Positions 38,201-48,803 of a stretch of 64,000 nt of DNA are shown piece after piece. Within the stretch, counting starts at the first letter, position 1; each line of letters begins with the position of its first letter. The notes under the pieces are model-generated. The model searched no databases. It was not told the origin of the DNA and saw only the letters and a list, made by a program, of their open reading frames with translations. Source of the DNA: Devosia sp. XK-2 (GTDB lineage Bacteria; Pseudomonadota; Alphaproteobacteria; Rhizobiales; Devosiaceae); the NCBI RefSeq assembly GCF_037113415.1, contig NZ_CP146608.1:2252501-2316500 (forward strand), written 5' to 3'. The translations under genes were made by a program, and so were the position numbers.

Positions 38201-39160
38201 CTAGTCCACTTTGCTGCGGTCGCCGAGGTGCCAAAGGCACACAGTCAGCCCGCGATCCTTACTGTCACTGGGAAATTCACGCGCCGCAAGCACGTCGAGC
38301 CCGGCAAGCGCCGCCCAGTCATTCATCTGCTCCCGCGACAGACCCAGTCGCCTATGGGCATGATCGGTGCGCAGGAATTCGAGGTCATGCGGGGCGAAAT
38401 CCACGATGAGGATTTCCCCGCCCGGTTTGAGCAGGCGCCTGGCCTGCGCCAGCATTCGGCCCGGATCGTCGAAATAGTGCAGCACCTGATGAATGACGAC
38501 CACATCGGCCGGGCCGATGGATGGATCGAGCGCGCCGATATCGCCCAAGCGAACCTGCGCATGGCTGAGGCCCGAGGCGACCAGGCGCGAGCGGGCCACG
38601 GCCAGCATTTCCCGGCTGGAATCAAGGCCAATGCCCTGCTTATAGGCCGGCGCCAGAACTTCGAGCATGCGGCCCGTGCCCGTGCCCAGATCGACCAGGA
38701 GATCGACCTTGCGTCCGCCCAGCTCGGCCAGTACCGCGGCCTCGACCGCCGCTTCGGGAACATGGAGGGTCTTAAGCAGGTCCCAGCTTTCCGCGACCTT
38801 GGCGAAATAATCGGCGGCCACGGCCTGTTGTTCGGCCCGCGCCTCGGCCTGCCGTGCCTTATCGCGCTTACGCTCAGGCGCATTGGGATCGACGCGCGCA
38901 GTCAGCCAGCGGGCAAGCTCTGCACCCTGCCCTTCGGGCGCCAGCCGGTAATAGGCCCAGGCCCCTTCGGCATGGCGCTGCACCAGGCCTGCATCGGCCA
39001 GCAATTTGAGATGCCGGGACACGCGCGGCTGGCTCTGGTCGAGAATTTCGGTGAGATCCTTGACCGAATGATCGCCATCGGCCAGAAGCGCGAGCAGGCG
39101 CAACCGTGTGCTTTCGCCCGCCGCCTTTAATACCCCGACCAGTTTGCCCAATCCGCTCAT
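38201..39160 (-). CDS. ArsR-type regulator fused to a SAM-dependent methyltransferase domain
   Basis: N-terminal winged helix-turn-helix of ArsR type (ESTRLRLLALLADGDHSVKDL, QSQPRVSRHLKLLADAGLVQ) and, after a charged linker, a class I methyltransferase fold (LLVDLGTGTGRMLEVLA, VIHQVLHYFDDP). The metal-binding cysteines of metal-sensing ArsR members are absent. The methyltransferase-like part may serve as a SAM/SAH sensor (inference). ATG 39160 is preceded by GAGGA; the frame runs on to 39220 but would then cover the operator palindrome. Transcribed with metF. Confidence 0.92.
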   Translation of the reverse strand: MSGLGKLVGVLKAAGESTRLRLLALLADGDHSVKDLTEILDQSQPRVSRHLKLLADAGLVQRHAEGAWAYYRLAPEGQGAELARWLTARVDPNAPERKRDKARQAEARAEQQAVAADYFAKVAESWDLLKTLHVPEAAVEAAVLAELGGRKVDLLVDLGTGTGRMLEVLAPAYKQGIGLDSSREMLAVARSRLVASGLSHAQVRLGDIGALDPSIGPADVVVIHQVLHYFDDPGRMLAQARRLLKPGGEILIVDFAPHDLEFLRTDHAHRRLGLSREQMNDWAALAGLDVLAAREFPSDSKDRGLTVCLWHLGDRSKVD

Positions 39161-39170
39161 CGCGTCCTCA

Positions 39171-39194
39171 AGATATAAAGATATCTTTATATCT
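39171..39194. promoter_or_regulatory. 24-base perfect palindrome, likely operator of the ArsR-metF operon
   Basis: AGATATAAAGAT (39171-39182) is the exact reverse complement of ATCTTTATATCT (39183-39194). It lies 11-34 bases before the ATG of the ArsR-type gene in an AT-rich island, the expected place for an autoregulatory ArsR-family operator. It also contains TATAAAG, a possible -10 box. Confidence 0.75.
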
Positions 39195-39220
39195 AGTTCG
39201 ACGACGAGGTCCAGCATCAA

Positions 39221-40154
39221 TTTTCGGCCATGGTGATGCGCCGCCCGGCCATTTGGCTTCGCGGTTATAGGAAAAGAGCGGAGTCCCGAGACGGCTGCCG
39301 TCCCTGAAACAAAAAAACTGAAACGAAAGCCGTCTCGGGAACGCTTGCCATTCGCGCGCAGCGCTCATGGCCTTCTTGCTTAAAATCTCCCCACCGGGGA
39401 GATTTTGCCTGCGGCACAGCACGAAGCTGGTCGCTGCAGGCCGCCCTGTCGCGAGAGGAATGAGGGGAGTATGGGGCAGGTTTTTGGGGGCGGGGATTAC
39501 TTGTGAATATTCTGTCGTCTCAATGCGTTGATAGTCCGACACCCCCACCCTGCTCGATTTAACGGACTTAGCTGATGCTAAGTCCTATCTCGCCTCCAGC
39601 CATTCGAGCCTGGCTCTCTTAGCCTTCTTGACTTATGCGGCTCCACTGGAGCCGCACATCCGCTTTGCGGACCGTCTGCGAAGTCACCTAATTTCGCTCC
39701 ACCGGAGCGAAATTGCCTCCGGCCGGTTCGAAGCCCACAAGGGGAGGGAAGCGCAGGGCCGCAGCGCTTGTACTCATCGTCTCCCGTCCCCCTTGTGGGG
39801 AGGGACCAAGGGTGGGGGTGCTGTCCGTAGACCCAGATGGCAGCTATCGATCCCCAATTTTGCCGCTGAGGCGATACAATGAGATGACCAAAACCTGCTA
39901 TCTCCCCATCCACCGCGCGTCACCCTCGGCCTTGAGCCGAGGGTTCTTCACTCGACGATATCGTCCCCGGGATCGTGCCATTCAGGGTGTGTCGCAATAT
40001 GGGGCCCCTGCCGAAATCCCAAAGTACAGAGCCCTCGGCTCAAGGCCGAGGGTGACGGCCGGTGGGGGATGCCGACAAAGAGGCAAATCGGGACGGCGGG
40101 TTAGACCCCAAATCGGCCAACGAGCGAGCGTGTTGCGATTGCCAAAACCGGCCG
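39221..40154. repeat. Composite palindromic repeat, copy 2, and tandem hairpins
   Basis: Non-coding. Contents: an inverted repeat TCCCGAGACGGCT/AGCCGTCTCGGGA (39284-39340). Block B' (39485-39602) has the hairpin GGACTTAGC-TGAT-GCTAAGTCC. Two short perfect hairpins are GCGGCTCC-ACT-GGAGCCGC (39637-39655) and AATTTCGCTCC-ACC-GGAGCGAAATT (39690-39714). C-rich blocks lie at 39730-39830. Block A' (39900-40110) has arms at 39920 and 40032. A' and B' are the reverse complement of copy 1 at 31376-31812. Confidence 0.85.
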
Positions 40155-40595
40155 TCAGGTGGACGGTTTCTGAACGAAGAGCTGCTTGCCGGTCAGCCGC
40201 AAGCAGAGTGCAACGTTTAATATAGGAAGCATCAGATAGCTCAAAAGGACAAGGGCCCGGTTTGGCGCTTCGAGTGCATAGAACTCGAAGTTCGCACCAC
40301 ACGGTGTGCCGTATACTATCGTCCCGAGCCAGATAGCATAGGTGAATGCAAGGGTTCCGATCAGCAAAATAGCTGTGACTATTAGCGAAATGGCGGCCCG
40401 TTCATTTGACGCCCCTTTGCTTAGCAAAAGAGCTGCCATAGCGAACAAGAGCAGGCCCGAGATGACGGAACTCGCCAAAGCACTGCCGCTATCGCCTTGC
40501 GTACAAGTGGTGGCATACCCGAACATCTGGATGGGAATAGTCAGAAGCGCCAGAATTACCAGTGTCACAGGCCGGCGTCCCCCAAAGATTGACAA
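40155..40595 (-). CDS. Small membrane protein of unknown function
   Basis: About 146 residues with four membrane helices (VTLVILALLTIPIQMFG, ISGLLLFAMAALLL, ISLIVTAILLIGTLAFTYAIWL, ALVLLSYLMLPILNVALCL) and no recognised family. The full frame uses a TTG at 40595, which keeps a basic RR before the first helix. A GTG at 40568 has GGGGGA upstream and is an alternative. It lies between the repeat copy 2 and the iron transporter, with codon use less biased than its neighbours, so it may be accessory. Confidence 0.7.
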   Translation of the reverse strand: MSIFGGRRPVTLVILALLTIPIQMFGYATTCTQGDSGSALASSVISGLLLFAMAALLLSKGASNERAAISLIVTAILLIGTLAFTYAIWLGTIVYGTPCGANFEFYALEAPNRALVLLSYLMLPILNVALCLRLTGKQLFVQKPST

Positions 40596-40684
40596 GGCAT
40601 TGTCTGCTTAACGCGCAAATCTGCCAATAGCCGCCCGCTCCCACCCCATCCCTACCACCGCATCGGCCCACCCAGCTCCGCCCC

Positions 40685-42352
40685 CTACCGGATAGCCCGG
40701 GCCGTTCGCGCCAGCAGGATAACCGGCAAAATGCCAATGGCCACGATGAGCAGGGCTGCCAGCGCTGCGTCTTCATAGGTGCCGCGGGCGGCTTCGCCAT
40801 AGAGCAGGGTCGCCAGGCTCTCGAAATTGAGGGGGCGCAGGAGGAGGGTTGCCGGCAATTCCTTCATGCAATCGACAAAGACCAGCAGGCCGGCCGCCGT
40901 GAGCGCGGGACGTGAGAGCGGCAGGTGGACGCGCCAGAAGGTGCCGCTGGCGCCCTGCCCCAATGTGCGCGCCGCGTTGTCATAGGCCGGCGGGATGCGG
41001 CTGAGGCCGGCATCGATGCCGCCGGCGGAAATGGCGATGAAGCGCGCGGCGTAGGCATAGATGAGCGCCGCGCCGGAGCCGAGCAGCAACAGCCCGGCGG
41101 ACAGACCCGTCCAGGCATGCCAGAGACCGCCCAGGGTGCGATCGAGCGCCGCGACGGGAATGAGAATGCCGATGGCGAGGACCGTGCCCGGCACCGCATA
41201 GCCCAGAGAAGCGACCCGCATGGCACTGGCGGACCATTGGCCGGCATGCAGGCGCGCCGCATAGGCCACGGCAAAGCCGAGCGAGAGCACGACCAGCGTC
41301 GCCAGCGCCGAAACGCTGACCGTGTTCAGCGTGGCCCGGATCAGAGCCTGCGAAAGCCCGGCAAATTCGAAGCGCCGGATCGCCGCCACCATGAGATAAA
41401 GGGCAGGCCCCGCAAACCCGATCAGCACCGGTGCGGCGCCAAGCAAGAATGCGATCAAGGCTGGCAGGCCGCGGAGTTTTTCGCGCTGCATCTGCCGCGC
41501 ATTCTGCGCCGTTGAGGCAAAGCGCTGGCGGCGGCGGGCCCAACGCTCCAGCACCAGCAGGGCAAGGACGATGGCCAGCATGCCCAGGGCAATCTGGGTG
41601 GCGCCGGGTAGGTCGGTGCGAACAATCCAGGTGGTATAGACCGATGCGGTCAGCGTCCGGACCCCCAAAAACTGGGAGGCGCCGACATCGTTGAGCACTT
41701 CCATCAGCGCCAGGGAAACGCCCACGGCAATGGCCGGGCGCGCCAGCGGCAGGGCGACGCGCCAGAAGATGCCCGAGCGCGACACGCCAAGCGTGCGCGC
41801 CGCTTCGGTGACATTGGCCGCCTGGGTCAGGAACATGGCCCGGGTCGAGAGATAGACGTAAGGATAAAGCACAAAGCCAAAGACCACGATGGCGCCCCAC
41901 ATCGTGCGCATATCAGGCAAGCGGAACTGTCGCGGGCTCGAATAGCCCAGAACCCAGCGCAGCGCCCCCTGCACCGGCCCCAGCGGGTTGAGAATATCGA
42001 GATAGGCATAGGCCATGATGTAGGTCGGCACGGCCAAAGGCAGCAGCAGCGCCCATTCCAGAACGCCGCGCCCGCGGAAATCATAGGCCGAGACAATCCA
42101 GGCCGCACCCGTTCCCACCATGGTGGCGATGAGGCCACTGCCGGCCAGGAGGACAAGCGTGTTCCACGTCGATTGCGGCAGGACGTAGCGCACCACATGG
42201 TTCCACAGCGATCCGGTATCGGCCATGGCTGTGGTCGCAATGGCCGCAATGGGCACAAGCGCCAGAGCCGCCGTGACCAAAGTCACGACGGCCCAAGGGC
42301 TCAACGCATGAGTCGCGCGCCACCGGGGGCGCTCTGCGGCGCGTTCTGTCAT
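40685..42352 (-). CDS. Ferric iron ABC transporter permease (FbpB type)
   Basis: Inner-membrane channel of a Fe3+ importer. 555 residues with about twelve membrane segments in two repeated permease halves. Each half has the EAA-type loop that contacts the ATPase (EAARTLGVSRSGIFWRVALPL; YDNAARTLGQGASGTFWRVHLPL). The fused double length is typical of FbpB/AfuB. It follows the binding-protein gene by 37 bases. Confidence 0.93.
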   Translation of the reverse strand: MTERAAERPRWRATHALSPWAVVTLVTAALALVPIAAIATTAMADTGSLWNHVVRYVLPQSTWNTLVLLAGSGLIATMVGTGAAWIVSAYDFRGRGVLEWALLLPLAVPTYIMAYAYLDILNPLGPVQGALRWVLGYSSPRQFRLPDMRTMWGAIVVFGFVLYPYVYLSTRAMFLTQAANVTEAARTLGVSRSGIFWRVALPLARPAIAVGVSLALMEVLNDVGASQFLGVRTLTASVYTTWIVRTDLPGATQIALGMLAIVLALLVLERWARRRQRFASTAQNARQMQREKLRGLPALIAFLLGAAPVLIGFAGPALYLMVAAIRRFEFAGLSQALIRATLNTVSVSALATLVVLSLGFAVAYAARLHAGQWSASAMRVASLGYAVPGTVLAIGILIPVAALDRTLGGLWHAWTGLSAGLLLLGSGAALIYAYAARFIAISAGGIDAGLSRIPPAYDNAARTLGQGASGTFWRVHLPLSRPALTAAGLLVFVDCMKELPATLLLRPLNFESLATLLYGEAARGTYEDAALAALLIVAIGILPVILLARTARAIR

Positions 42353-42389
42353 GGTTCAGAACGCGGACCGCATGGGTTCGACCTGGTCA

Positions 42390-43418
42390 TCAATTACCGA
42401 AAGTGTCGAAATTGACCTCGTCCACCAGCTCGCTGGCACGCGCCCGGAAGGGCAGAATGTCCGAGAGCGAAAGGCTGTCCGGGTTCAGCTTGCCGAACTC
42501 GGCAATGATCGGATTGACCTCGGCGGTGGGCGACACCGGATACTCGAAATTGGCATCGGCATAGAGCTTCTGGGCTTCATCGGAGACCAGATATTCGAGC
42601 AGTTGCACCGCTTCGTCGCGATTGGGCGCATGCGCCGCAACGGCTGCGCCGCTGACATTGACCAGAGTGCCGCCACCTTCAAAGGTCGGCAGGATCACCT
42701 TGACGGCATCGGACCAGGCCTTCTGTTCATCGCCACCGGCGCCGCTGGCCATCAGGCCGTAATAATAGGAATTGGCCACGGCAATGTCGCAGACGCCGGC
42801 CGCGATATCGCGGGCGCCATCACGGTCACCACCGGCAGCAGCGCGGGCCTGGTTGGCCTTGATGCCTTCGAGCCAGGACTTGGTGGCGTCCTCGCCATAT
42901 TTGGCCATATAGGCGGCGAACATGGCGGTGTTATAGGGGTGCTGCCCCGAGCGGATGCAGAGCTTGCCGCGCCATTCTTCATCGTCGAGCTGCTCATAGG
43001 TGATGCTGTCGAGATCGAGCTCCTTGGCGGCATAGACCACGCGGGCGCGGCCCGACAGCGCAAACCAGTTGCCATCAGCGTCGCGCAGCGCCTCGGGCAC
43101 GGCCGCTTCGAGCACGTCCGACTGAACCGGCTGGGTCACGCCGGCATCGACCAGGTCCACCAGCGCGCCGAAATCCACGGTCATCAGAATATCGGCCGGG
43201 GAGCTATCGCCCTCGGCCTTGACGCGTTCGATCAGCCCGCTTTCGAGAAACACGGTATTGACCGCAATGCCGGTCTCGCTGGTGAAGGCGTCCAGAATGG
43301 GCTGGATGAGGCCCGGCTCCCGGGTGGTGTAGATATTGACCTCATTGGCCAGCGCCGGCATGGCTGCGCCCAAGGCGAGAAGGCTAGTGAGGCAAATTGT
43401 CTTGAACGTGCTTCGCAT
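42390..43418 (-). CDS. Ferric iron-binding periplasmic protein (FbpA/FutA type)
   Basis: Periplasmic Fe3+ receptor of the importer. Cleavable signal ending ALA-NE (about residue 24), then VNIYTTREPGLIQPILDAF, the iron-binding-protein start. A paired-tyrosine segment, NSYYYGLM, supplies Fe ligands, as in the family. Start ATG 43418 has AAGGAAA just upstream; the open frame reaches 43499 without a signal peptide. Confidence 0.94.
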   Translation of the reverse strand: MRSTFKTICLTSLLALGAAMPALANEVNIYTTREPGLIQPILDAFTSETGIAVNTVFLESGLIERVKAEGDSSPADILMTVDFGALVDLVDAGVTQPVQSDVLEAAVPEALRDADGNWFALSGRARVVYAAKELDLDSITYEQLDDEEWRGKLCIRSGQHPYNTAMFAAYMAKYGEDATKSWLEGIKANQARAAAGGDRDGARDIAAGVCDIAVANSYYYGLMASGAGGDEQKAWSDAVKVILPTFEGGGTLVNVSGAAVAAHAPNRDEAVQLLEYLVSDEAQKLYADANFEYPVSPTAEVNPIIAEFGKLNPDSLSLSDILPFRARASELVDEVNFDTFGN

Positions 43419-43524
43419 GAACTTTTCCTTGCAGATTTGGTCGCGGGGCGCGGGAGGCCGGGCCGCGCCCGACACCGGCGCAAAAGCCATAGTGGACAAC
43501 GCAAGTCAATTTAAATCGGCAAAG

Positions 43525-43541
43525 CTTGGATTCGTTCTAAA
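43525..43541. promoter_or_regulatory. Candidate Irr (ICE) box upstream of the iron-binding protein gene
   Basis: CTTGGATTCGTTCTAAA matches the palindromic ICE pattern TTTAGAA-N3-TTCTAAA at 11 of 14 fixed positions, with the right half exact. It lies about 107 bases before the start codon, between the ATPase and binding-protein genes. Irr control of iron uptake is established in the order; this site is only a partial match. Confidence 0.35.
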
Positions 43542-43579
43542 CTGTTGGCCGAGCGCGATAATTCGAGAAAGCAGCGCGC

Positions 43580-44626
43580 CTATTCGCCCTTTTCGGGGAA
43601 TATCATGACCTGAGAGGCATTTATGCTGAGATGGACGCTTTGGCCGGGTGCGACATCATGGCGGGCCGTGCCCCGCATGATGAGCGGCGCGGAAAGACCG
43701 CTCACCTTGAGCTCGATCTGCTCAATCTCACCCAGAATCGCCCGGTCCAATACCTCTGCTGCAATCCCTTGCCCGGCAATGGAAATGGATTGCGGCCGCA
43801 CCAGGACGCGCGGCGCGCCGCCGCGGAAATCGGGCGAAGGGAAACGTCCCAATGGCGTTTCCAACCCATCGGGCGAGAAGCGCGCCGGGATCACATTGAC
43901 CTGCGAGAAGAAGGAGGCGGCATAGGCCGTCCATGGCGCATCATAGATGCGCTCGCCGGTTCCCGCCTCGACCAGCCGCCCCGACTGCATTAGGGCGACC
44001 ATATCGCCAATCGCCAAGGCCTCTTCGGGATCGTGGGTCACCACGACCGCCGTCATAGCCAGATCGCGCACAATGGCCAGCGTTTCGTGGCGCACCTTGT
44101 CACGCAAACCGCGATCCAGATTGGAAAAGGGTTCGTCCATGAGCAATAGGCGCGGTTGCGGCGCCAGGGCACGGGCCAGCGCCACGCGCTGCTGCTCGCC
44201 GCCCGAGAGCATATGCGGAAAGCGGTCGGCCAGGGCGCCGATGCCAATGCGCTCGATAATATCGGCAACGCGCCGGGCGCGGTCGGATCGGGGCAGTTTC
44301 GACAAGCCGAAAGCGATGTTCTGGCGCACACTCAGATGCGGAAACAGCGCATAATCCTGAAACATGAAGCCGACGCGGCGATGCTCGGGCTCGACAAAGG
44401 CATCGTCGCCCGAAACGGTAATGCCATCGATCAGGATCTTCCCGCCATCGATGGTCTCGATCCCCGCCACAGTGCGCAACAGGGTAGACTTGCCGCAACC
44501 CGAATGGCCCACGAGACACGCGATCTGCCCGGCACCGATCTCGAGCGACACCCCATCAAGGGCGGCAACAGAGCCGAAACGGCGCGACACATTGTCAAGA
44601 ACAAGCATGGAGCGGGTGGACGTCAT
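43580..44626 (-). CDS. Ferric iron ABC transporter ATP-binding protein (FbpC type)
   Basis: ATPase of the iron importer. Walker A GHSGCGKST, Q-loop in FMFQDYALFPHLSV, signature LSGGEQQRVALARAL, Walker B LLLMDEPFSNLD, switch His in VVVTHDPEEAL, and a C-terminal TOBE-like regulatory domain (RVLVRPQSISI). Length 348. It is the upstream-most gene of the cluster; 161 bases separate it from the binding-protein gene, enough for a second promoter. Confidence 0.93.
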   Translation of the reverse strand: MTSTRSMLVLDNVSRRFGSVAALDGVSLEIGAGQIACLVGHSGCGKSTLLRTVAGIETIDGGKILIDGITVSGDDAFVEPEHRRVGFMFQDYALFPHLSVRQNIAFGLSKLPRSDRARRVADIIERIGIGALADRFPHMLSGGEQQRVALARALAPQPRLLLMDEPFSNLDRGLRDKVRHETLAIVRDLAMTAVVVTHDPEEALAIGDMVALMQSGRLVEAGTGERIYDAPWTAYAASFFSQVNVIPARFSPDGLETPLGRFPSPDFRGGAPRVLVRPQSISIAGQGIAAEVLDRAILGEIEQIELKVSGLSAPLIMRGTARHDVAPGQSVHLSINASQVMIFPEKGE

Positions 44627-44726
44627 GGCTTGCTAGTGGCCGTGAGCCCACGCGCTTGTCAAGGGAGCGCAATGTAGCGGCTCCATTGAAACGCGAATTG
44701 CACGCAAGCTGAAGCCTGCTGGCCGC

Positions 44727-45851
44727 CTAAGCCGTCTGGCGATCTTCGCTCATGGCGCGCTTGCGGAAGGAATGGGCCCGCCACAGCTCGAAAATGTGCT
44801 TGGCATCTTCGCCCTCCAGCGCCTCGAAGCGGGAGAGGACCATCTTCTTGTCCGCTTCGGTCGGCAGGTCGCGCCAGGGCAGCGTCGCCACAATGGCTTC
44901 GAACAGGTCCGGCGCCATGCCCGACGCGCGCAGCGCCACGATAACGGCGACATAATCCTGGCCGGCCAGCCATTTCACCACGATTTCGGGCGCAACATGC
45001 AGCATCACCGCCATGGCGGCGGCGGCGTGGTGGCCATAGCCGAAGCGGGCAAATCGGGCCAGCGCCCGGTCATCGAGCTGCTTGCGGTCGGCAAGGCCCT
45101 TGACCTGATTATAGGCAACCTTCCACTCCTGCGCGTTAAACCCGGCGCGGTTGCGGATGCGGTTATAGACCACGGTATTGATCTTGCCGGCGGCCACGGG
45201 GTCGACCTGGCGATCCAGATTCCCCAGGGTCTGCAGAACCTTGCCCGCGACCTGGTCGATTTCACCGCGCAGCGATTTCCAGTCGATATCGGTGCGGCCG
45301 CGCAGATCTGCGGCGATCTCGGCATCCTGCGTCGCGCGGTGCACCAGCTTTTCCAAAGTCGCGCGATCGAAGTCCGCCTTGGGATTGCGTACCAGGCGCA
45401 CCACCGATGCAGTCTGGCCATGATCGACCAGGGCATCGCCAACCCGCTCGGTCACATTTGCCCGGCTGGCAATGGCGACGCGATGGTCCTCGGTCTGGCG
45501 GGTAATGATGTCGATCAGATCGTCGTCGCTGAGCACATTGGAGAATTCGAGGAGCGGACGGGCAACCTCGATAACGTCATTGGCCAGTTTGACAACCACG
45601 GTTCCGGGCGCCCGCTCGAGCGGCGCGAGCAGTTTGGCGACATGCACGCGCGCCTCGACCTCGACCAGTTCGGCGAGTTGGCACAGAACTTCATCATATT
45701 GGGCGACCTGATCGTCGTCACAGCGATCGGACACATAGCTGAAGAGCTGCGCCGTGGTGCGGAACAACTGCTCGCGTTCTGCCTGGTTATCCTCACCGTT
45801 CAGCACGCGGAAATTCGCGAACGCCCTATGGCCTTCATCGAGTTCTGACAT
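44727..45851 (-). CDS. DUF2336 domain protein
   Basis: 374 residues, almost all helical, with the DUF2336 pattern (FRTTAQLFSYVSDRCDD, PLLEFSNVLSDDDLIDII, HRVAIASRANVTERVGDALVDHG). The repeat-like helix pairs in the first half resemble HEAT-type scaffolds. Function is unknown; such proteins are common and multi-copy in alphaproteobacteria. The frame opens at 46007, but ATG 45851 has GGGAG eight bases upstream and a family-like start. It is divergent from the small exported protein gene. Confidence 0.85.
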   Translation of the reverse strand: MSELDEGHRAFANFRVLNGEDNQAEREQLFRTTAQLFSYVSDRCDDDQVAQYDEVLCQLAELVEVEARVHVAKLLAPLERAPGTVVVKLANDVIEVARPLLEFSNVLSDDDLIDIITRQTEDHRVAIASRANVTERVGDALVDHGQTASVVRLVRNPKADFDRATLEKLVHRATQDAEIAADLRGRTDIDWKSLRGEIDQVAGKVLQTLGNLDRQVDPVAAGKINTVVYNRIRNRAGFNAQEWKVAYNQVKGLADRKQLDDRALARFARFGYGHHAAAAMAVMLHVAPEIVVKWLAGQDYVAVIVALRASGMAPDLFEAIVATLPWRDLPTEADKKMVLSRFEALEGEDAKHIFELWRAHSFRKRAMSEDRQTA

Positions 45852-46055
45852 GGTCGTTTTCTCCCGGCTTCTGCCGCTCAGTTCAGGCCAGACTGGCCTT
45901 CCACATGCTTGCGTGGACTGAAGGCTCATGGCGGGATTTGATTCAAATTTTATCCATGGCAGCTCCGGCGGAGTCCTGGAGCCCATCGGCGGGACCGGTC
46001 TTGTCAATATTGGCCCGCAGTAGGATCATCACCCAATTGTTCGGAGGATTTTCAC

Positions 46056-46403
46056 ATGCGCGCATTTGTAACTGTTCTGGCCATTTCCACCCTCGCAATC
46101 ACCCCCGCCCTGGCAAACGACATGCCCGAAGAGCTGGTGGGCACCTGGGCTGTCGAGGGTCAATGTGACCAGGAGGACAACGTCATCCACATCACCGCCG
46201 ATAGCCTGGCCATGGGCGCGGGCGAGGCCATGGCTATCGACTATTTCGAAGCCGATAGCCCGGCCGGCAACGGCGCCATTCACTGGGCCGAAGAGGGCAA
46301 TGTCGACAATTTCGAATATGCATCGGAAACCGACCAATTGCTCTATAACGCTGAGGGCTATGGCATGGGCATCGACCCGGTGGTCTATGACCGCTGCCCC
46401 TAG
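46056..46403 (+). CDS. Small exported protein of unknown function (115 aa)
   Basis: Signal peptide with AxA cleavage (LAISTLAITPALA-ND), then an acidic mature domain of about 93 residues starting PEELVGTWAVEGQCDQ and ending with a second cysteine (YDRCP). The GTW opening and overall pattern recall small lipocalin-like or copper-resistance-type beta-barrel domains, but no family is claimed. GGAGG precedes the ATG at good distance. It ends before the strong terminator at 46465. Confidence 0.8.
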   Translation: MRAFVTVLAISTLAITPALANDMPEELVGTWAVEGQCDQEDNVIHITADSLAMGAGEAMAIDYFEADSPAGNGAIHWAEEGNVDNFEYASETDQLLYNAEGYGMGIDPVVYDRCP

Positions 46404-46464
46404 TTCGTTCACGTTGAGTTTAATGCGGTTTTGTCCCCCTCCCCTTGAGTGGAGGGAGGCAATG

Positions 46465-46505
46465 GACAATGAAAAGGGCACCCCATGGGTGCCCTTTTCA
46501 TTGTC
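46465..46505. terminator. Bidirectional terminator between the 115-aa protein gene and katG
   Basis: GACAATGAAAAGGGCACCC (46465-46483) and GGGTGCCCTTTTCATTGTC (46487-46505) form a 19-base perfect stem with a three-base loop. A/T runs inside the stem act as the U tract for both directions. It serves two convergent genes. Confidence 0.9.
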
Positions 46506-46520
46506 GTATCGGCGGTGCGA

Positions 46521-48737
<2,217 letters not shown>

Positions 48738-48752
48738 TTATAGGGGGGTGAC

Positions 48753-48771
48753 ATCGATTAGACCAATCGAT
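48753..48771. promoter_or_regulatory. Inverted repeat in the katG-oxyR gap (likely OxyR site)
   Basis: ATCGATT (48753-48759) and AATCGAT (48765-48771) are separated by five bases, giving the T-N11-A layout of LysR-family operators. It lies in the only region shared by the divergent genes. Confidence 0.6.
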
Positions 48772-48803
48772 AATTCTTCCTAATTCGATAGGAAAAACTA
48801 ATT

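Noticed and set aside
39168-39548. 126-residue minus-strand frame upstream of the ArsR gene
   Set aside because: It covers the operator palindrome and repeat sequence, with no domain and no ribosome site.
39600-39830. Possible CRISPR array
   Set aside because: The hairpins differ in sequence and spacing, so there are no identical direct repeats with regular spacers.
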